The notes beneath the pieces were generated by a model. That model was not told the origin of the DNA. It worked only from the letters and a program-made list of their open reading frames with translations, and ran no database searches. Shown piece by piece: positions 1-8,460 of a DNA stretch of 56,830 nucleotides. Within the stretch, counting starts at the first letter, position 1, and each line of letters opens with the position of its first letter. The DNA is from a virus. Location: positions 1-56,830 of the IMG/VR virus record IMGVR_UViG_3300025872_000066. One strand, written 5' to 3'. A program made the position numbers and the translations under genes.

Positions 1-448
1 TATTACGAGACACGCTGGAGCGGTCATCGAAATACAGACTTATGCCAGTACTGGCCGAAGAGTTGTTTGTGTTGTTCAGTAAATACCGAATAGCGTCTGG
101 GTTGCTTGATGTGTCCGGTTTCCAGACAATGAACAGCGTGGAGCCGGTCGCATTGTGCAAGTAATTGAACGACGCCGTAGACGAGTCAAAGACAAGCGAC
201 TCGGTCGAATCAAAATCAACAGACCCGCGACCATTGACGCCGCTCGCGTTGTATGCGGGCTGGTTGGCCGCTGTGTTTTTTGCCGCCGGGGCTGCTGTTC
301 CACTCTTGTCTCGCCACTCGGAGACGTTGCTGCCGTTGAGCGTGATCGTTGTAATGTCAGATGCATCAAGCCACAACGACAGGCCGCTTATGCTCTTAGG
401 ACTGAACCCAGTTGAACGCGGACGCAGAAGGCGGGGGTTCATCGGCAT
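1..448 (-). CDS. LamG/concanavalin-like virion protein, N-terminal part (continues from 56830)
   Basis: The ATG at 448 follows AGGGG by 7 bases and lies just after the stop of the preceding gene. After 149 codons the frame reaches position 2; position 1 plus 56830-56829 complete an AGC codon, and the frame stays open to the stop at 56511, giving one 255-residue protein. The N-terminal part contains SGLSLWLDASD, an E-W-R-D-K-S-G segment and VNGRGSVDFD, the signature that opens many bacterial LamG/concanavalin-A-like jelly rolls. The family binds glycans or builds adhesive surfaces. Its place between the portal side and the tail-adaptor genes suggests a virion surface or adsorption protein (inference). 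Confidence 0.75.
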   Translation of the reverse strand, partial: MPMNPRLLRPRSTGFSPKSISGLSLWLDASDITTITLNGSNVSEWRDKSGTAAPAAKNTAANQPAYNASGVNGRGSVDFDSTESLVFDSSTASFNYLHNATGSTLFIVWKPDTSSNPDAIRYLLNNTNNSSASTGISLYFDDRSSVSRN

Positions 449-452
449 GCGA

Positions 453-779
453 CTACCCCTTCAGGCTGACAGTCAGCACCGCAGAAGTGCCACCCACAAG
501 CACAGGAGCCACGTGCGGAAACGCAAAGCAGGCGTCAGGCACCGGGTGTGCCCCGACAGTCACAGCCGTGGTCACGGCGGATCCATCGGCGTAAATCTGC
601 ACCGGAGTGCTTTCGGCAGCGGATGCCCCGTACCAGGCGATCTGCGTCGCCCCGCCGGTGCTGGCGATGAACACGCACCCACCGGCAAAGCGACCAAACG
701 GGAACCGCGGCGTTGTGGTGGCCGCGGAGCTTGCGGCAGTGACAGTTACCAGCGTCTGCGAGCGTTCAATTTCGTTCAT
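453..779 (-). CDS. Hypothetical virion-associated protein, 108 aa
   Basis: Unrecognised. The start ATG overlaps the stop of the upstream gene as ATGA and is preceded by GAGGAAGGGAAA. The protein is rich in Thr, Ala and Val with alternating small and hydrophobic residues, which suggests a compact beta fold, and has no signal peptide or membrane helix. It sits between the post-portal gene and the LamG-like gene in the late block, so a small structural role (decoration or fibre attachment) is the best guess from context only. Confidence 0.6.
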   Translation of the reverse strand: MNEIERSQTLVTVTAASSAATTTPRFPFGRFAGGCVFIASTGGATQIAWYGASAAESTPVQIYADGSAVTTAVTVGAHPVPDACFAFPHVAPVLVGGTSAVLTVSLKG

Positions 780-1309
780 TTTCCCTTCCTCTTGAGCGGA
801 TGCGCGTGCTTTTCGATGATCATGTGACGCAGGTCCTCCGGCTTCTTGCCGGGGTGGAGCTTGCGGTAGCGACGCATCTCCTCTTGGATAATGCCCTCAG
901 AGAGGACGGCCCGCTTCGGAGGAACTGGCGTCCCCTTGTGGTTGACAATGCCCTCAACCGTCAGGTTCCGCTTCCGGGCGACGCGGACGATATCCGCTGT
1001 CGAATCGATCCACGCCTCGGGGTCGCAGTAGGCGCGCTTGTCGGCAAGGCCGGCGCAGTACTGCTTGCCGTTGGTGTTAATCCCGGCAGCGGCGGCCTCA
1101 CGGATGATCCGCTGGGCCATCTTCTTGGGCATGTCGTCAAACTGCTCTTGGTTCAGGCGGCCCTGATTGAAAGCCCTGTCTGTGCCCTTAGTCCCGGGGG
1201 GCGTCTGCAGGGCGACCATCTCGGCCCATCGCTCGCCGTAGGGCAGGGCGGCCTTGTACGTTTCAACGGCCGCATAGCCGGCGTCACTGATCTGCTGGGG
1301 GATTTGCAT
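776..1309 (-). CDS. Hypothetical protein downstream of portal, 177 aa
   Basis: The open frame extends back to 1429, but ATG 1309 (MQIPQQISDAG) is preferred: it has AGGA upstream and overlaps the portal gene by only 26 bases. The protein has a helical N-terminal half, a short segment with two cysteines (around YCAGLADKRAYCDPEAW) and a strongly basic C-terminus ending HPLKRKGK. No family was recognised. The basic tail and placement directly after the portal suggest a DNA-contacting or head-completion role, which is inference. Confidence 0.6.
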   Translation of the reverse strand: MQIPQQISDAGYAAVETYKAALPYGERWAEMVALQTPPGTKGTDRAFNQGRLNQEQFDDMPKKMAQRIIREAAAAGINTNGKQYCAGLADKRAYCDPEAWIDSTADIVRVARKRNLTVEGIVNHKGTPVPPKRAVLSEGIIQEEMRRYRKLHPGKKPEDLRHMIIEKHAHPLKRKGK

Positions 1310-3290
1310 TCTGCGGATCCTGGGGTGGTTGCCCTGGCGGAGGACCAGGCGGCGGCGGAGGAGGCGGAGGCACCAGGTACCGCTGGACGTCGATGTCCAT
1401 GGCCCGGCCCCAGTCTTCCAACAGGGCATTGAGGACTTGCGGGTTTCCGGCCTGCATGAGCCCCTGTGCGATGGGCATGAGGACCTGCAGGGCCTGGTTG
1501 ATCTGCTCCACCTTGGTGCCCTTGTTGGGCTTCCTGGCGCTGCCGGCCTCTACGCGGAAGTCGAACTCCCGTAGCACCTCTTCTGGGCTCATCGCCTGTA
1601 CGTGCATCTGCCAGGCCTGGGCGGCCATCGGCCCCAGGAGCGGCGCGACGTCCTGCGGCTGCACCAACCACCGCGCCAGGAGGGCCTCTTTGCGGGCCAG
1701 TTCCGATAGGGCGTCTTCCAATGTGTTGGCCATATCGTCAGGCCGCACGGAAATCTGCTCGGCCTTCACGGAGGCCTCAGCAGCAGAGCGGAACTGATTC
1801 CGCGACATGCCGTACACCAGCTCGGTCAGGCCGACCCGGCGGTCGAACAGCTCAGTAACAGCCTGGATAATGTTCCACATGTCGCTGCTAACGCCCGGCA
1901 GCTGGAACACACTGATCACATCGTTGACAGACCGGCCGATAGCCTCAGATATCTCAACGATATTAAAGCCCGATTCACCGCCGTCCAGGATCTTGGACTT
2001 CAGGTTCTCGTCTGCGGCCTTTGCTACACCGATGAGCGTGTTGGACGAGGTGGCGATCTTGGTCGCCATGAAAGATACCGCCCAGTTGACGAACCTTAAT
2101 TCGCCAATGCCAGGTTTTATCAATGAGATAGGGTAACTGTACCCCGGCTTACCATGCCACTGCAGGACAGTACATGGCCAGCCGTTAGGTTCCGCCCAGA
2201 ATGGGATCGGCCACTGAGCGGCGGCAAACAGGCTCTGCGGTAGACCCGTCTCGTCTACCTCCTCCTGGAGCATTTCAGGCGAGATATTGAGCGGATGATC
2301 CACGCCCTCGCAGACGACGAGGTAACAGTAGTCGCCCAGGGCGTCGAACTTGCCGCGCAGCTCCGCATCAGCGTCCTTCAGGCGATCACCGAACCCGGTC
2401 TTGCTGTAGATTTCCCAGTAGGTGACCAGGTCGTTGGTCTGGCCGTTCTTCTTCTTCGTCTCATAGCCCCGCTCGTCCTTACGGCTGCGGGACTCATAGC
2501 TCTCAGAATGGCCTTTCAGGTCTTCGACCGACAGGCCGAACCGCTGGGCCACAAACTCCTTCGGGTGCGTCCTGCGACGGGCCAGCCAGAGGATGTCGTT
2601 CTGGTCATCAGCGTCTGGGTCCCAGACGACATTGTCGAAGGACTCGTAGAACGAGCCGGCTAGACGCATCTCTGACCCGGGCGGCTGGTACAGCTCCGTA
2701 AACCAGCACCCGGCGCCCTTGATCAGGGCCTCGTCCACCACCTTGCGGGACTGATCCTTCAGGTTCAATTCGACCGGCGTGTAGTTCAGGTAGTCCTCAA
2801 GGAGCCTGCTGATCAAGTTCCGCTTCTCGGACGCGAACTGCGTCTGCTGCAGGAGCTGCTCGTAGAACTGCTGCCCAGGGTCCGGCATCATCACCGGCTG
2901 CCCATCCGGCCCAATGACAGGCTGGCCGTCCGGCCCCATCTGCGGCACGGGCGGCTGCGGGTAGATGCCCAACATCGGCGGACTGATGATGGGGTACTGC
3001 CGCGGCGTGACGTTCCGATTCGGATTCCGGTGGTGAATCACCGCCCCGAACAGCCGCACGGCCTCCCAAACCCGGTTAATGGTCATCCGGAAGGCCGGCG
3101 GCGTGATGCCCTTCACAAAACCCTTTTCGCCCCGCATGTACTCATTGCGGAACATCCAGGCGTTTTCGCCGTCGTAGAACTGCATGGCCTCGTCAGCGTC
3201 TTCCTGGAAGGGGCGCTTGTGCTTAAGCGCGATTTCCAGCTTGCTGAGCCAGGCCTTGGCGATGGGGCGAAGTGGGTTTTGATCTGCCAT
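1284..3290 (-). CDS. Portal protein (head-tail connector)
   Basis: 668 residues, the usual size of podovirus portals. The N-terminal third has the charged helical start seen in this family (FYDGENAW, then FRMTINRVWEAVRLFGAV). A Pro/Gly insert with repeated GPDGQPV lies near residues 119-133, the central body includes WFTELYQPPGSEMRLAGSFYE and VVWDPDADDQND, and the C-terminus ends in a proline tract of about eight residues followed by Gly/Gln/Asn. It forms the dodecameric ring at one capsid vertex that docks the terminase and later the tail adaptor. The gene follows the large terminase after one small gene, the usual order. The start ATG 3290 has AGGA upstream. Confidence 0.85.
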   Translation of the reverse strand: MADQNPLRPIAKAWLSKLEIALKHKRPFQEDADEAMQFYDGENAWMFRNEYMRGEKGFVKGITPPAFRMTINRVWEAVRLFGAVIHHRNPNRNVTPRQYPIISPPMLGIYPQPPVPQMGPDGQPVIGPDGQPVMMPDPGQQFYEQLLQQTQFASEKRNLISRLLEDYLNYTPVELNLKDQSRKVVDEALIKGAGCWFTELYQPPGSEMRLAGSFYESFDNVVWDPDADDQNDILWLARRRTHPKEFVAQRFGLSVEDLKGHSESYESRSRKDERGYETKKKNGQTNDLVTYWEIYSKTGFGDRLKDADAELRGKFDALGDYCYLVVCEGVDHPLNISPEMLQEEVDETGLPQSLFAAAQWPIPFWAEPNGWPCTVLQWHGKPGYSYPISLIKPGIGELRFVNWAVSFMATKIATSSNTLIGVAKAADENLKSKILDGGESGFNIVEISEAIGRSVNDVISVFQLPGVSSDMWNIIQAVTELFDRRVGLTELVYGMSRNQFRSAAEASVKAEQISVRPDDMANTLEDALSELARKEALLARWLVQPQDVAPLLGPMAAQAWQMHVQAMSPEEVLREFDFRVEAGSARKPNKGTKVEQINQALQVLMPIAQGLMQAGNPQVLNALLEDWGRAMDIDVQRYLVPPPPPPPPGPPPGQPPQDPQNANPPADQ

Positions 3291-3304
3291 GAGGGCGTCC
3301 TGGG

Positions 3305-3613
3305 CTACTTCTTATTGCCCTGAACCGCCTTCTCCAGGGCCGAAAGCCGCTCGGAGATCCCGGCAATGCGGGGATCCCGCGGACGATGCTCCCAGATGCC
3401 GAACTCCCGCCACTGGGGCGAGTCCGCCAGTCGCGGGTCGTCCTTATGCCGGACGCTCGGCTTATCCACACCGCCATAGCCAGGCGACAGGGCCCACAGC
3501 TCCAGCGTCTCCTTGCCCACCTTGGTGACGAAGGCCATGTTGGGCTCGGCACCCTCATGGGCGTAATACAGCACCGTCTCGCCAACTGACACCGCGGGGA
3601 TCGTCCAGCTCAT
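3305..3613 (-). CDS. Small protein between terminase and portal, 102 aa
   Basis: ATG 3613 with AAAGG upstream. The N-terminal 45 residues (VSVGETVLYYAHEG...MAFVTKVGKETLELWAL) look like a small SH3-like or KOW-like beta barrel. The C-terminal end (RDPRIAGISERLSALEKAV) is a short predicted coiled coil. Comparable genes are often found between terL and portal in podovirus-like phages, with unknown role; a packaging or head-assembly accessory is plausible. It begins 2 bases after the terL stop. Confidence 0.65.
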   Translation of the reverse strand: MSWTIPAVSVGETVLYYAHEGAEPNMAFVTKVGKETLELWALSPGYGGVDKPSVRHKDDPRLADSPQWREFGIWEHRPRDPRIAGISERLSALEKAVQGNKK

Positions 3614-3615
3614 CG

Positions 3616-5334
3616 CTAACCCTTTCTTTGGGGACCTAGGACCACAAAACCCTTGCCGTCATCGCCCAGCCGCTTCTTCTTGTCCGCCAGCCACTTCACA
3701 TACCAGGGCTCTGGGCCAGGTCGTTGCGGAGGGCGGTGATAGGTGGGCTCGTACGCGCACAGGTATTCCAAGCACTGACACGTATGGATTTCGCCACGGG
3801 CGTTTGGCGTGTCGGTGATGAACGGGCCGTTGGCCGTCTGGATCACCTTTTTCTTGTAGCGCCGCAGCTCGCGGAACAGCTCCGGCGTGGCCCCCTCCAG
3901 GAACTTCAGCTTCGTACTCCCGTCGCCCCGGATATGCAGCATCTGCCGGACAAGACCCGTACGGGCCTGAATGTCATCGGATCCGGCGATGAACTGGTGG
4001 CCTGTCATTTGGGCGCGGACGCCGCGGTCGCGAAGCTGCTCTGAGTACAGCTCTGACGGCAGCCGGCCTGACCCAAGGTCACGCAGGGCACCGCCGTGCA
4101 TGTCCATGATGAATGCATAGAAGTGCTGCCCGTCCACCTTGCGGGCGAACTCCTCGCCAAAGATCAGGGCGTTGCAGTTGCGGATGTAGAGTTCGTCATA
4201 GATCAGCAGGAACCGCTCGTCTGGCGGCACAGCCCCGAACACCGCAGCCATGACCGCGTGGCCAGGATCAATCGCCACGTACCGCGTCCACTCGGGCGGT
4301 ACACCTTCAGGCATCTCCGACTTTGGAAGGACATGCACCGCGGGATTAAATGACGGGTACATGAGGATGCTGTCCTGGGTGAACTCACCCTCGGCACGCA
4401 TCCGCAGCTCATCCACGCCCAGGGCGGACCACCGGGCGATGTTCTTCTCCTTCTCTTTGGAGTCGATATGGGCGTTGTCCAAAAATCTGAGGACGAACTT
4501 CCTGATGTTGGGCGGCGTGACGCCCAGCTCGGCTTCGCGGTCGGCACGCTCGCACAGACCCAGCAGCGCGTCGTTCTTAGAGTGCGGCATAGCACTCCAC
4601 AGCAGACGGCCTTTGCGGTCTGCGAGGCGGGCCTGCATTTCGCCCACCCATGCGGGCTGAGGGATATCCTCGTCAAAATGCACCAAATCGGCCTGAAACC
4701 CCTGCGGCGGCTCTGATTCGGCAGAGAAGAAGTTGATCTGCCAGCCGTTCGTCAGTGTCACCTTCTGGCAGTAGCCGGCGTTCTTCAGCACCCATGAGGT
4801 GTCCACCACAAACCGCGGCGGGATCAGCGGCGGCGCCGGCTTGCAGTCCTTGATCCTGTCGGCGTCCGTGGTCGGCCGGTACGCTCGCCACTCACCCGTC
4901 TCCAGGTCACGGATGATCTTGAAGGCCCCGGCCTTGAAGAGCATCGGGTACGCCACCAGGCCGATGTGCGGCCAGTTGCGGCCCACCACCACCAGGTTGC
5001 CGTCCTTCACCGGGTACTTCCCGAACGGGTCCTGGCCTGTGGCCGCGCGGGCATCTTCTACGAACGTAGAGAGCGACTTGCCGCTGCGGTTGCCGCCGAG
5101 AACGATCCGCTCGGAAGCCATGCAGGAGTGCATCTCCTGCTGCGAGGCCATCGGCTCGTACAGACGAAGGGCCTCTATCTTGCGGCTCTTCAGCTCCGCC
5201 TGGACCTCTTTCAGCACCTCCAGCGAGTGCGTCGATACGTTGGCCCCTAAATCCACCGGAGGTTTCGGCGGATCAGGTATCTGGCGTGGGTGCTTTTTCA
5301 ACTTCCTCCGTGATCGGCAGGACCTTGGCGTCAA
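3616..5334 (-). CDS. terL: Terminase large subunit (packaging ATPase/nuclease)
   Basis: Up to 572 residues. ATPase domain: Walker A GGNRSGKS (residues 80-87), a Walker-B-like LVHFDEDI near residue 220 and an LLWSAMPHSKND segment. Nuclease domain: YVAIDPGH near 345 and FIMDMHGGALRDLGSG, acidic residues of the RNase H-like fold. It pumps DNA into the prohead and cuts it. The start is uncertain. TTG 5334 has no clear ribosome site and overlaps the upstream gene by 62 bases; TTG 5301 lies 3 bases after GGAGG; all of these precede the conserved core. The upstream gene is the probable small terminase. Confidence 0.9.
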   Translation of the reverse strand: MTPRSCRSRRKLKKHPRQIPDPPKPPVDLGANVSTHSLEVLKEVQAELKSRKIEALRLYEPMASQQEMHSCMASERIVLGGNRSGKSLSTFVEDARAATGQDPFGKYPVKDGNLVVVGRNWPHIGLVAYPMLFKAGAFKIIRDLETGEWRAYRPTTDADRIKDCKPAPPLIPPRFVVDTSWVLKNAGYCQKVTLTNGWQINFFSAESEPPQGFQADLVHFDEDIPQPAWVGEMQARLADRKGRLLWSAMPHSKNDALLGLCERADREAELGVTPPNIRKFVLRFLDNAHIDSKEKEKNIARWSALGVDELRMRAEGEFTQDSILMYPSFNPAVHVLPKSEMPEGVPPEWTRYVAIDPGHAVMAAVFGAVPPDERFLLIYDELYIRNCNALIFGEEFARKVDGQHFYAFIMDMHGGALRDLGSGRLPSELYSEQLRDRGVRAQMTGHQFIAGSDDIQARTGLVRQMLHIRGDGSTKLKFLEGATPELFRELRRYKKKVIQTANGPFITDTPNARGEIHTCQCLEYLCAYEPTYHRPPQRPGPEPWYVKWLADKKKRLGDDGKGFVVLGPQRKG

Positions 5335-5815
5335 TCACCGGGAGGCCGCGGATCGTCGCCGCCGCCTCCAGGAGTCGCTGCCGCAGCTCGTCCTCCAGCT
5401 CATCCTCGCTCCACAGGGCCAGGGGCTTCTTCGCCCCGCCTAGGGCCGTATTGCTCGTCACCAGGCGGACGATAGTGTCCAGCTGCTTGGTGCGAAACGC
5501 CCCACCAGGAGGCGAGTCGTAGTATTGCTTCAGGAACAGGTTGGCGAACCCGCGTGTGCCGCCCATGTACTCCAGGATCGTCTCCAGCATCTCGCTGGAG
5601 TGCGGGATGTTCGCCCCGCCAAGCCTGGCAGCCTGGCAGAACGCATCCACGGAGTCGCGTTCGATCTTGTCCAGCCGCTCATCCTTGCGACGCTTGCGGC
5701 GTTTCCGCTCATACTCCGCCCGGCAGGTCTTGCAGCGAGAGTGCTTGCGCCCGTCCGACGTCACGTTGTAGGACGAGTCCGGCAGCTCTTTCTTGCAGCC
5801 CAGGCAGGTCTTCAT
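5273..5815 (-). CDS. Probable terminase small subunit with N-terminal zinc finger
   Basis: 180 residues from ATG 5815, which overlaps the upstream stop as ATGA; the frame also offers TTG at 5824. The N-terminus has CLGCKKELPDSSY followed by CKTC, a four-cysteine zinc knuckle, then a highly basic helix (ERKRRKRRKDERLDK). The middle is helical and the C-terminus acidic (SEDELEDELRQRLLEAA), matching a DNA-binding end plus an oligomerisation end. Location immediately before terL supports a small-terminase role. No family match can be claimed by eye, and a regulatory zinc-finger protein is the alternative. Confidence 0.55.
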   Translation of the reverse strand: MKTCLGCKKELPDSSYNVTSDGRKHSRCKTCRAEYERKRRKRRKDERLDKIERDSVDAFCQAARLGGANIPHSSEMLETILEYMGGTRGFANLFLKQYYDSPPGGAFRTKQLDTIVRLVTSNTALGGAKKPLALWSEDELEDELRQRLLEAAATIRGLPVIDAKVLPITEEVEKAPTPDT

Positions 5816-7212
5816 CGAACCCAATACCAGACGTTGCCGTCAGTTGTGTAGTTATCGAATGATTCAGCCACTGCCTGGCGAACGCCTGGGAATGTCAGAT
5901 AGTCATGCCCGGCCACTATGACCTTGGCCTTTGGGGCCCACGCCAGGATGTCGGCCAACACAGACGCATAGTCATGCTCGGCATCGATGTAGACGATGTC
6001 GAACTTCCCATCCGCAAAGTGCTTTGCGCACTCCGGCGAGCGGGCTTGGTGATAGCCGATGTCGTACATGGCTGTATTCTGGCGGAACACCTGAAGCGGC
6101 GGGCCAAATGAGCCGTCGTACGCCTGGCACCCAGCGTCGTTCTTGGACCCCTCCCACGTATCGACGCACAGCACCTTTGCTCCGGCCTTAGCCATGACGA
6201 TGGCGGACTTGCCAGCCCAGGATCCGATCTCGCACACGTACGGGCGGCGGCCGTGCCGCACCGTGAAGTCCTTGATCAGCCGCGTCAGCGCCTGGGCATC
6301 ACGCTCTGGCAGGTCCATGCCCATGCTGATAAAAGACTGCTCCCGTGGGAGGGTTGCCAGCCACGCCGGAGTCGGCAGGTCCACCAGCTTCGTCGCGCCG
6401 TCGAAGTTGCCTTCCCAGTACCCCTTCAGCTTGTCGCTAATCCCCTTGGCGTCGATCACCCGCGGCTTGCCGACGCACTTGGGCTTCCAGTGCCCGGCCC
6501 AAGAATCCCAGTTGCAGTAGACCGGGTTGTAGCCCAGCTTCTGCGTTCCGGCCATGGACAGGTCGCGGGTCTGGGTGACGTCCTCCGTGGACGCCTTCTC
6601 GGCCGCGAAGTGGTCCTTCCACTCATAGTAGAACCAGGGCTTGTCGGCGTCGCTCTTGGGCTCGGTCAGCTCAAACGCCCGCATGTCGTACATGATCAGG
6701 CCGGTCGGGAGCGCGGCGCACTCCTGGATGCCGGCCATCTTTACGGCTGTGTGGCGGTCATACATCTCCAGCTGAAAGTCCGGATTTGGGTTGTCTGACT
6801 GGAGATTGTTCCACCGGAACACGTAGACGTTCTCTACCGGCGGCGGGCCGCAATACGGGGCACCGATGACACACGGCCCAGTGTGGTAGTGATTGACCAG
6901 GAAGTCGAAGCTGCTCTTGAAGAACGGCTTCGCGTCCGGCATGCCGGCGTCCATGTCCGGCTTCATGTCCGAATCAACCATAACAAGCACATCCACGCCG
7001 TACTCACGGGCCATGACCACCGCCCTGTTGCGGGTCATGGTGATCGGCGTGTCGGACAGGTTCCAAACGCGGATGTTATCGATACGCGGGTCTTTGTGGG
7101 CTTCCAGGAGAACTGGAATCATCCACTCACGGATGTCAGGCACCTCGGAGGAAATGCCGCCGTTACCGCCGTAGGAGAAAGTAACGATGCCGACGTTGAA
7201 CTTCTGCTGCAT
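5812..7212 (-). CDS. Two-domain glycosyltransferase-methyltransferase fusion
   Basis: 466 residues. Residues 1 to about 270 resemble a GT-A glycosyltransferase: FNVGIVTFSYGG at the N-terminus, RNRAVVMAREYGVDVLVMVDSDMKPD containing the nucleotide-sugar D-S-D motif, then a long Trp/Tyr-rich acceptor region. Residues from about 310 form a class I SAM methyltransferase of the Methyltransf_24 type: YVCEIGSWAGKSAIVMA (SAM-binding loop), VLCVDTWEG (acidic end of strand 2), FDIVYIDAEHDY (motif for strand 4), ending VIVAGHDYLTFPGV. The two domains would add and methylate a sugar on a virion protein or surface glycan. It is translationally coupled to the terminase genes (ATGA overlap at 5812). Confidence 0.8.
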   Translation of the reverse strand: MQQKFNVGIVTFSYGGNGGISSEVPDIREWMIPVLLEAHKDPRIDNIRVWNLSDTPITMTRNRAVVMAREYGVDVLVMVDSDMKPDMDAGMPDAKPFFKSSFDFLVNHYHTGPCVIGAPYCGPPPVENVYVFRWNNLQSDNPNPDFQLEMYDRHTAVKMAGIQECAALPTGLIMYDMRAFELTEPKSDADKPWFYYEWKDHFAAEKASTEDVTQTRDLSMAGTQKLGYNPVYCNWDSWAGHWKPKCVGKPRVIDAKGISDKLKGYWEGNFDGATKLVDLPTPAWLATLPREQSFISMGMDLPERDAQALTRLIKDFTVRHGRRPYVCEIGSWAGKSAIVMAKAGAKVLCVDTWEGSKNDAGCQAYDGSFGPPLQVFRQNTAMYDIGYHQARSPECAKHFADGKFDIVYIDAEHDYASVLADILAWAPKAKVIVAGHDYLTFPGVRQAVAESFDNYTTDGNVWYWVR

Positions 7213-7267
7213 GTGTCACCCAGGGGGATAGGTGGACAAACGTACCAATTTCTTGAATCTGGAACAA

Positions 7268-8209
7268 CTAAAAGTACCGACGTCCGTCAGGGCCCATCGG
7301 GCTCTGCGGCAGGTAGTGCATGTCGTTGCCCATGCCTTCTGGGCCGTAGACGTCTGGCTGTCCCGGCGGCCGGTACGGCTCGCCTTGCGACGGCGGCTCC
7401 TTTGGCTGCGCCGTCCCAGGGGTGGAAGGAGCGCCCTTAACCCATCCAGTTCCAGGCTTGGGCTGATACCCAGGGTTGGGCATCTGCACGCTTTGCCCCG
7501 TCTGCGGGTTGTGCCAGTTGACGACCATCCCGAACTGCGGGCCACCACCCGCGACGAAGTCAGGGTGCGGAGACTGCGGAGCGGCCTGCGGCGGCTGATT
7601 CTTGCGGTAGTTCTTGATGGCGAGCTGGCTCTTGCGGTAGTTCTCCTGGTTGTCGGCAATCTGCTTCTTCAGCTGCTCGTCCTTCACCTGCTTGGCAGCC
7701 TCGGCGTTCTGTGACGGCAGGAAGGGCTTGTTGTCCTTCCACATGACAGACTCGCCGTTTCGTATGGCCTCCCGCTGCAGGGCCTCTAGCTGGATCTGCT
7801 TCTGGGCCTCACGCAGGCGGTCCTGCATGTCCATCTGGGCGCGGGCCTCTTCCATCAGCTTTCGGATGGGGTCCGTGTCCTGCGGCGGGCGAGGCGGCAC
7901 GGCCGTCTGCTGCGGGGCCAGGGACCCGGTATTACGGACTCGCTCTTCGGCGGCACGGCGAACCTCTTCTGGCGTGCCTGGGGCGAACGAGATCATCGGG
8001 CCAGCGGGGCCTGGCGACGGAGCGCCGTAGCCAAGCTCCGACAGACGCTGGCGGTAGTACGATTCGATGTACTCCGGCGATGTGCCACGCGGAAAGCCGC
8101 GCAGCACGCCAAGGCGGGCCAGTTCCTCCTGGGAGGGCAGCGGACCAGAGTACGGCCCGGACGGCATAGCCAGCCGAGGATTCGTCGGATCGTCATAGGC
8201 GCGAATCAC
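7268..8209 (-). CDS. Proline/glutamine-rich virion-associated protein, 313 aa
   Basis: Starts at GTG 8209, overlapping the upstream stop as GTGA and preceded by GGAGAAGG. The N-terminal third is Pro/Gly-rich (SGPYSGPLPSQEELARLGVL). Residues of about 115-205 form a long charged coiled coil (IRKLMEEARAQMDMQDRL, continuing to EQLKKQIADNQENYRKSQ). The C-terminal third is Pro/Gln/Gly-rich and low in complexity. No family recognised. It lies between the head genes and the glycosyltransferase fusion, consistent with an internal or head-associated structural protein. Confidence 0.65.
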   Translation of the reverse strand: MIRAYDDPTNPRLAMPSGPYSGPLPSQEELARLGVLRGFPRGTSPEYIESYYRQRLSELGYGAPSPGPAGPMISFAPGTPEEVRRAAEERVRNTGSLAPQQTAVPPRPPQDTDPIRKLMEEARAQMDMQDRLREAQKQIQLEALQREAIRNGESVMWKDNKPFLPSQNAEAAKQVKDEQLKKQIADNQENYRKSQLAIKNYRKNQPPQAAPQSPHPDFVAGGGPQFGMVVNWHNPQTGQSVQMPNPGYQPKPGTGWVKGAPSTPGTAQPKEPPSQGEPYRPPGQPDVYGPEGMGNDMHYLPQSPMGPDGRRYF

Positions 8210-8391
8210 GGGCCTTCTCCTGTGTTCACGGTGATGGCGTTCATCCCTAGATTGCCCTGCATGGGCATGCGGAGACGCTCAGCGTCCGCTTGGGGGTTGG
8301 CGGCGCGGGACTCCATAATCAACTGTCTTAGGAAGTCCGCGTTCTGTAACGCAGCCGCGTCGCCGTACGATGGGATGAACTGCTGTTCCAT
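8206..8391 (-). CDS. Hypothetical small protein, 61 aa
   Basis: ATG 8391 opens a 61-codon frame coupled to the next gene by GTGA. Unusually, no Shine-Dalgarno sequence precedes the ATG, because a terminator hairpin and its T-run end only about 8 bases upstream. Translation would need to be leaderless or start internally (the Met at about residue 26 also lacks a site). The composition is Ala/Asn/Gln-rich and soluble. Function unknown. Confidence 0.5.
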   Translation of the reverse strand: MEQQFIPSYGDAAALQNADFLRQLIMESRAANPQADAERLRMPMQGNLGMNAITVNTGEGP

Positions 8392-8398
8392 ATAAGCG

Positions 8399-8433
8399 AA
8401 AAGCCTCTGACCCAGTTGCCCAGGTCAGAGGCT
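8399..8433 (-). terminator. Intrinsic terminator downstream of capsid/decoration genes
   Basis: A perfect 11-bp inverted repeat (AGCCTCTGACC / GGTCAGAGGCT, 8402-8412 and 8423-8433) with a 10-base loop, followed on the minus strand by four T residues. It lies 27 bases after the stop of the 8461-9015 gene and just before the gene at 8391. A partial terminator here would enrich capsid transcripts over terminase and tail transcripts, as in other podoviruses where the capsid gene is followed by a terminator. Confidence 0.8.
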
Positions 8434-8460
8434 CCCCCCTAGCCCCTTGCAGGGCATGTA

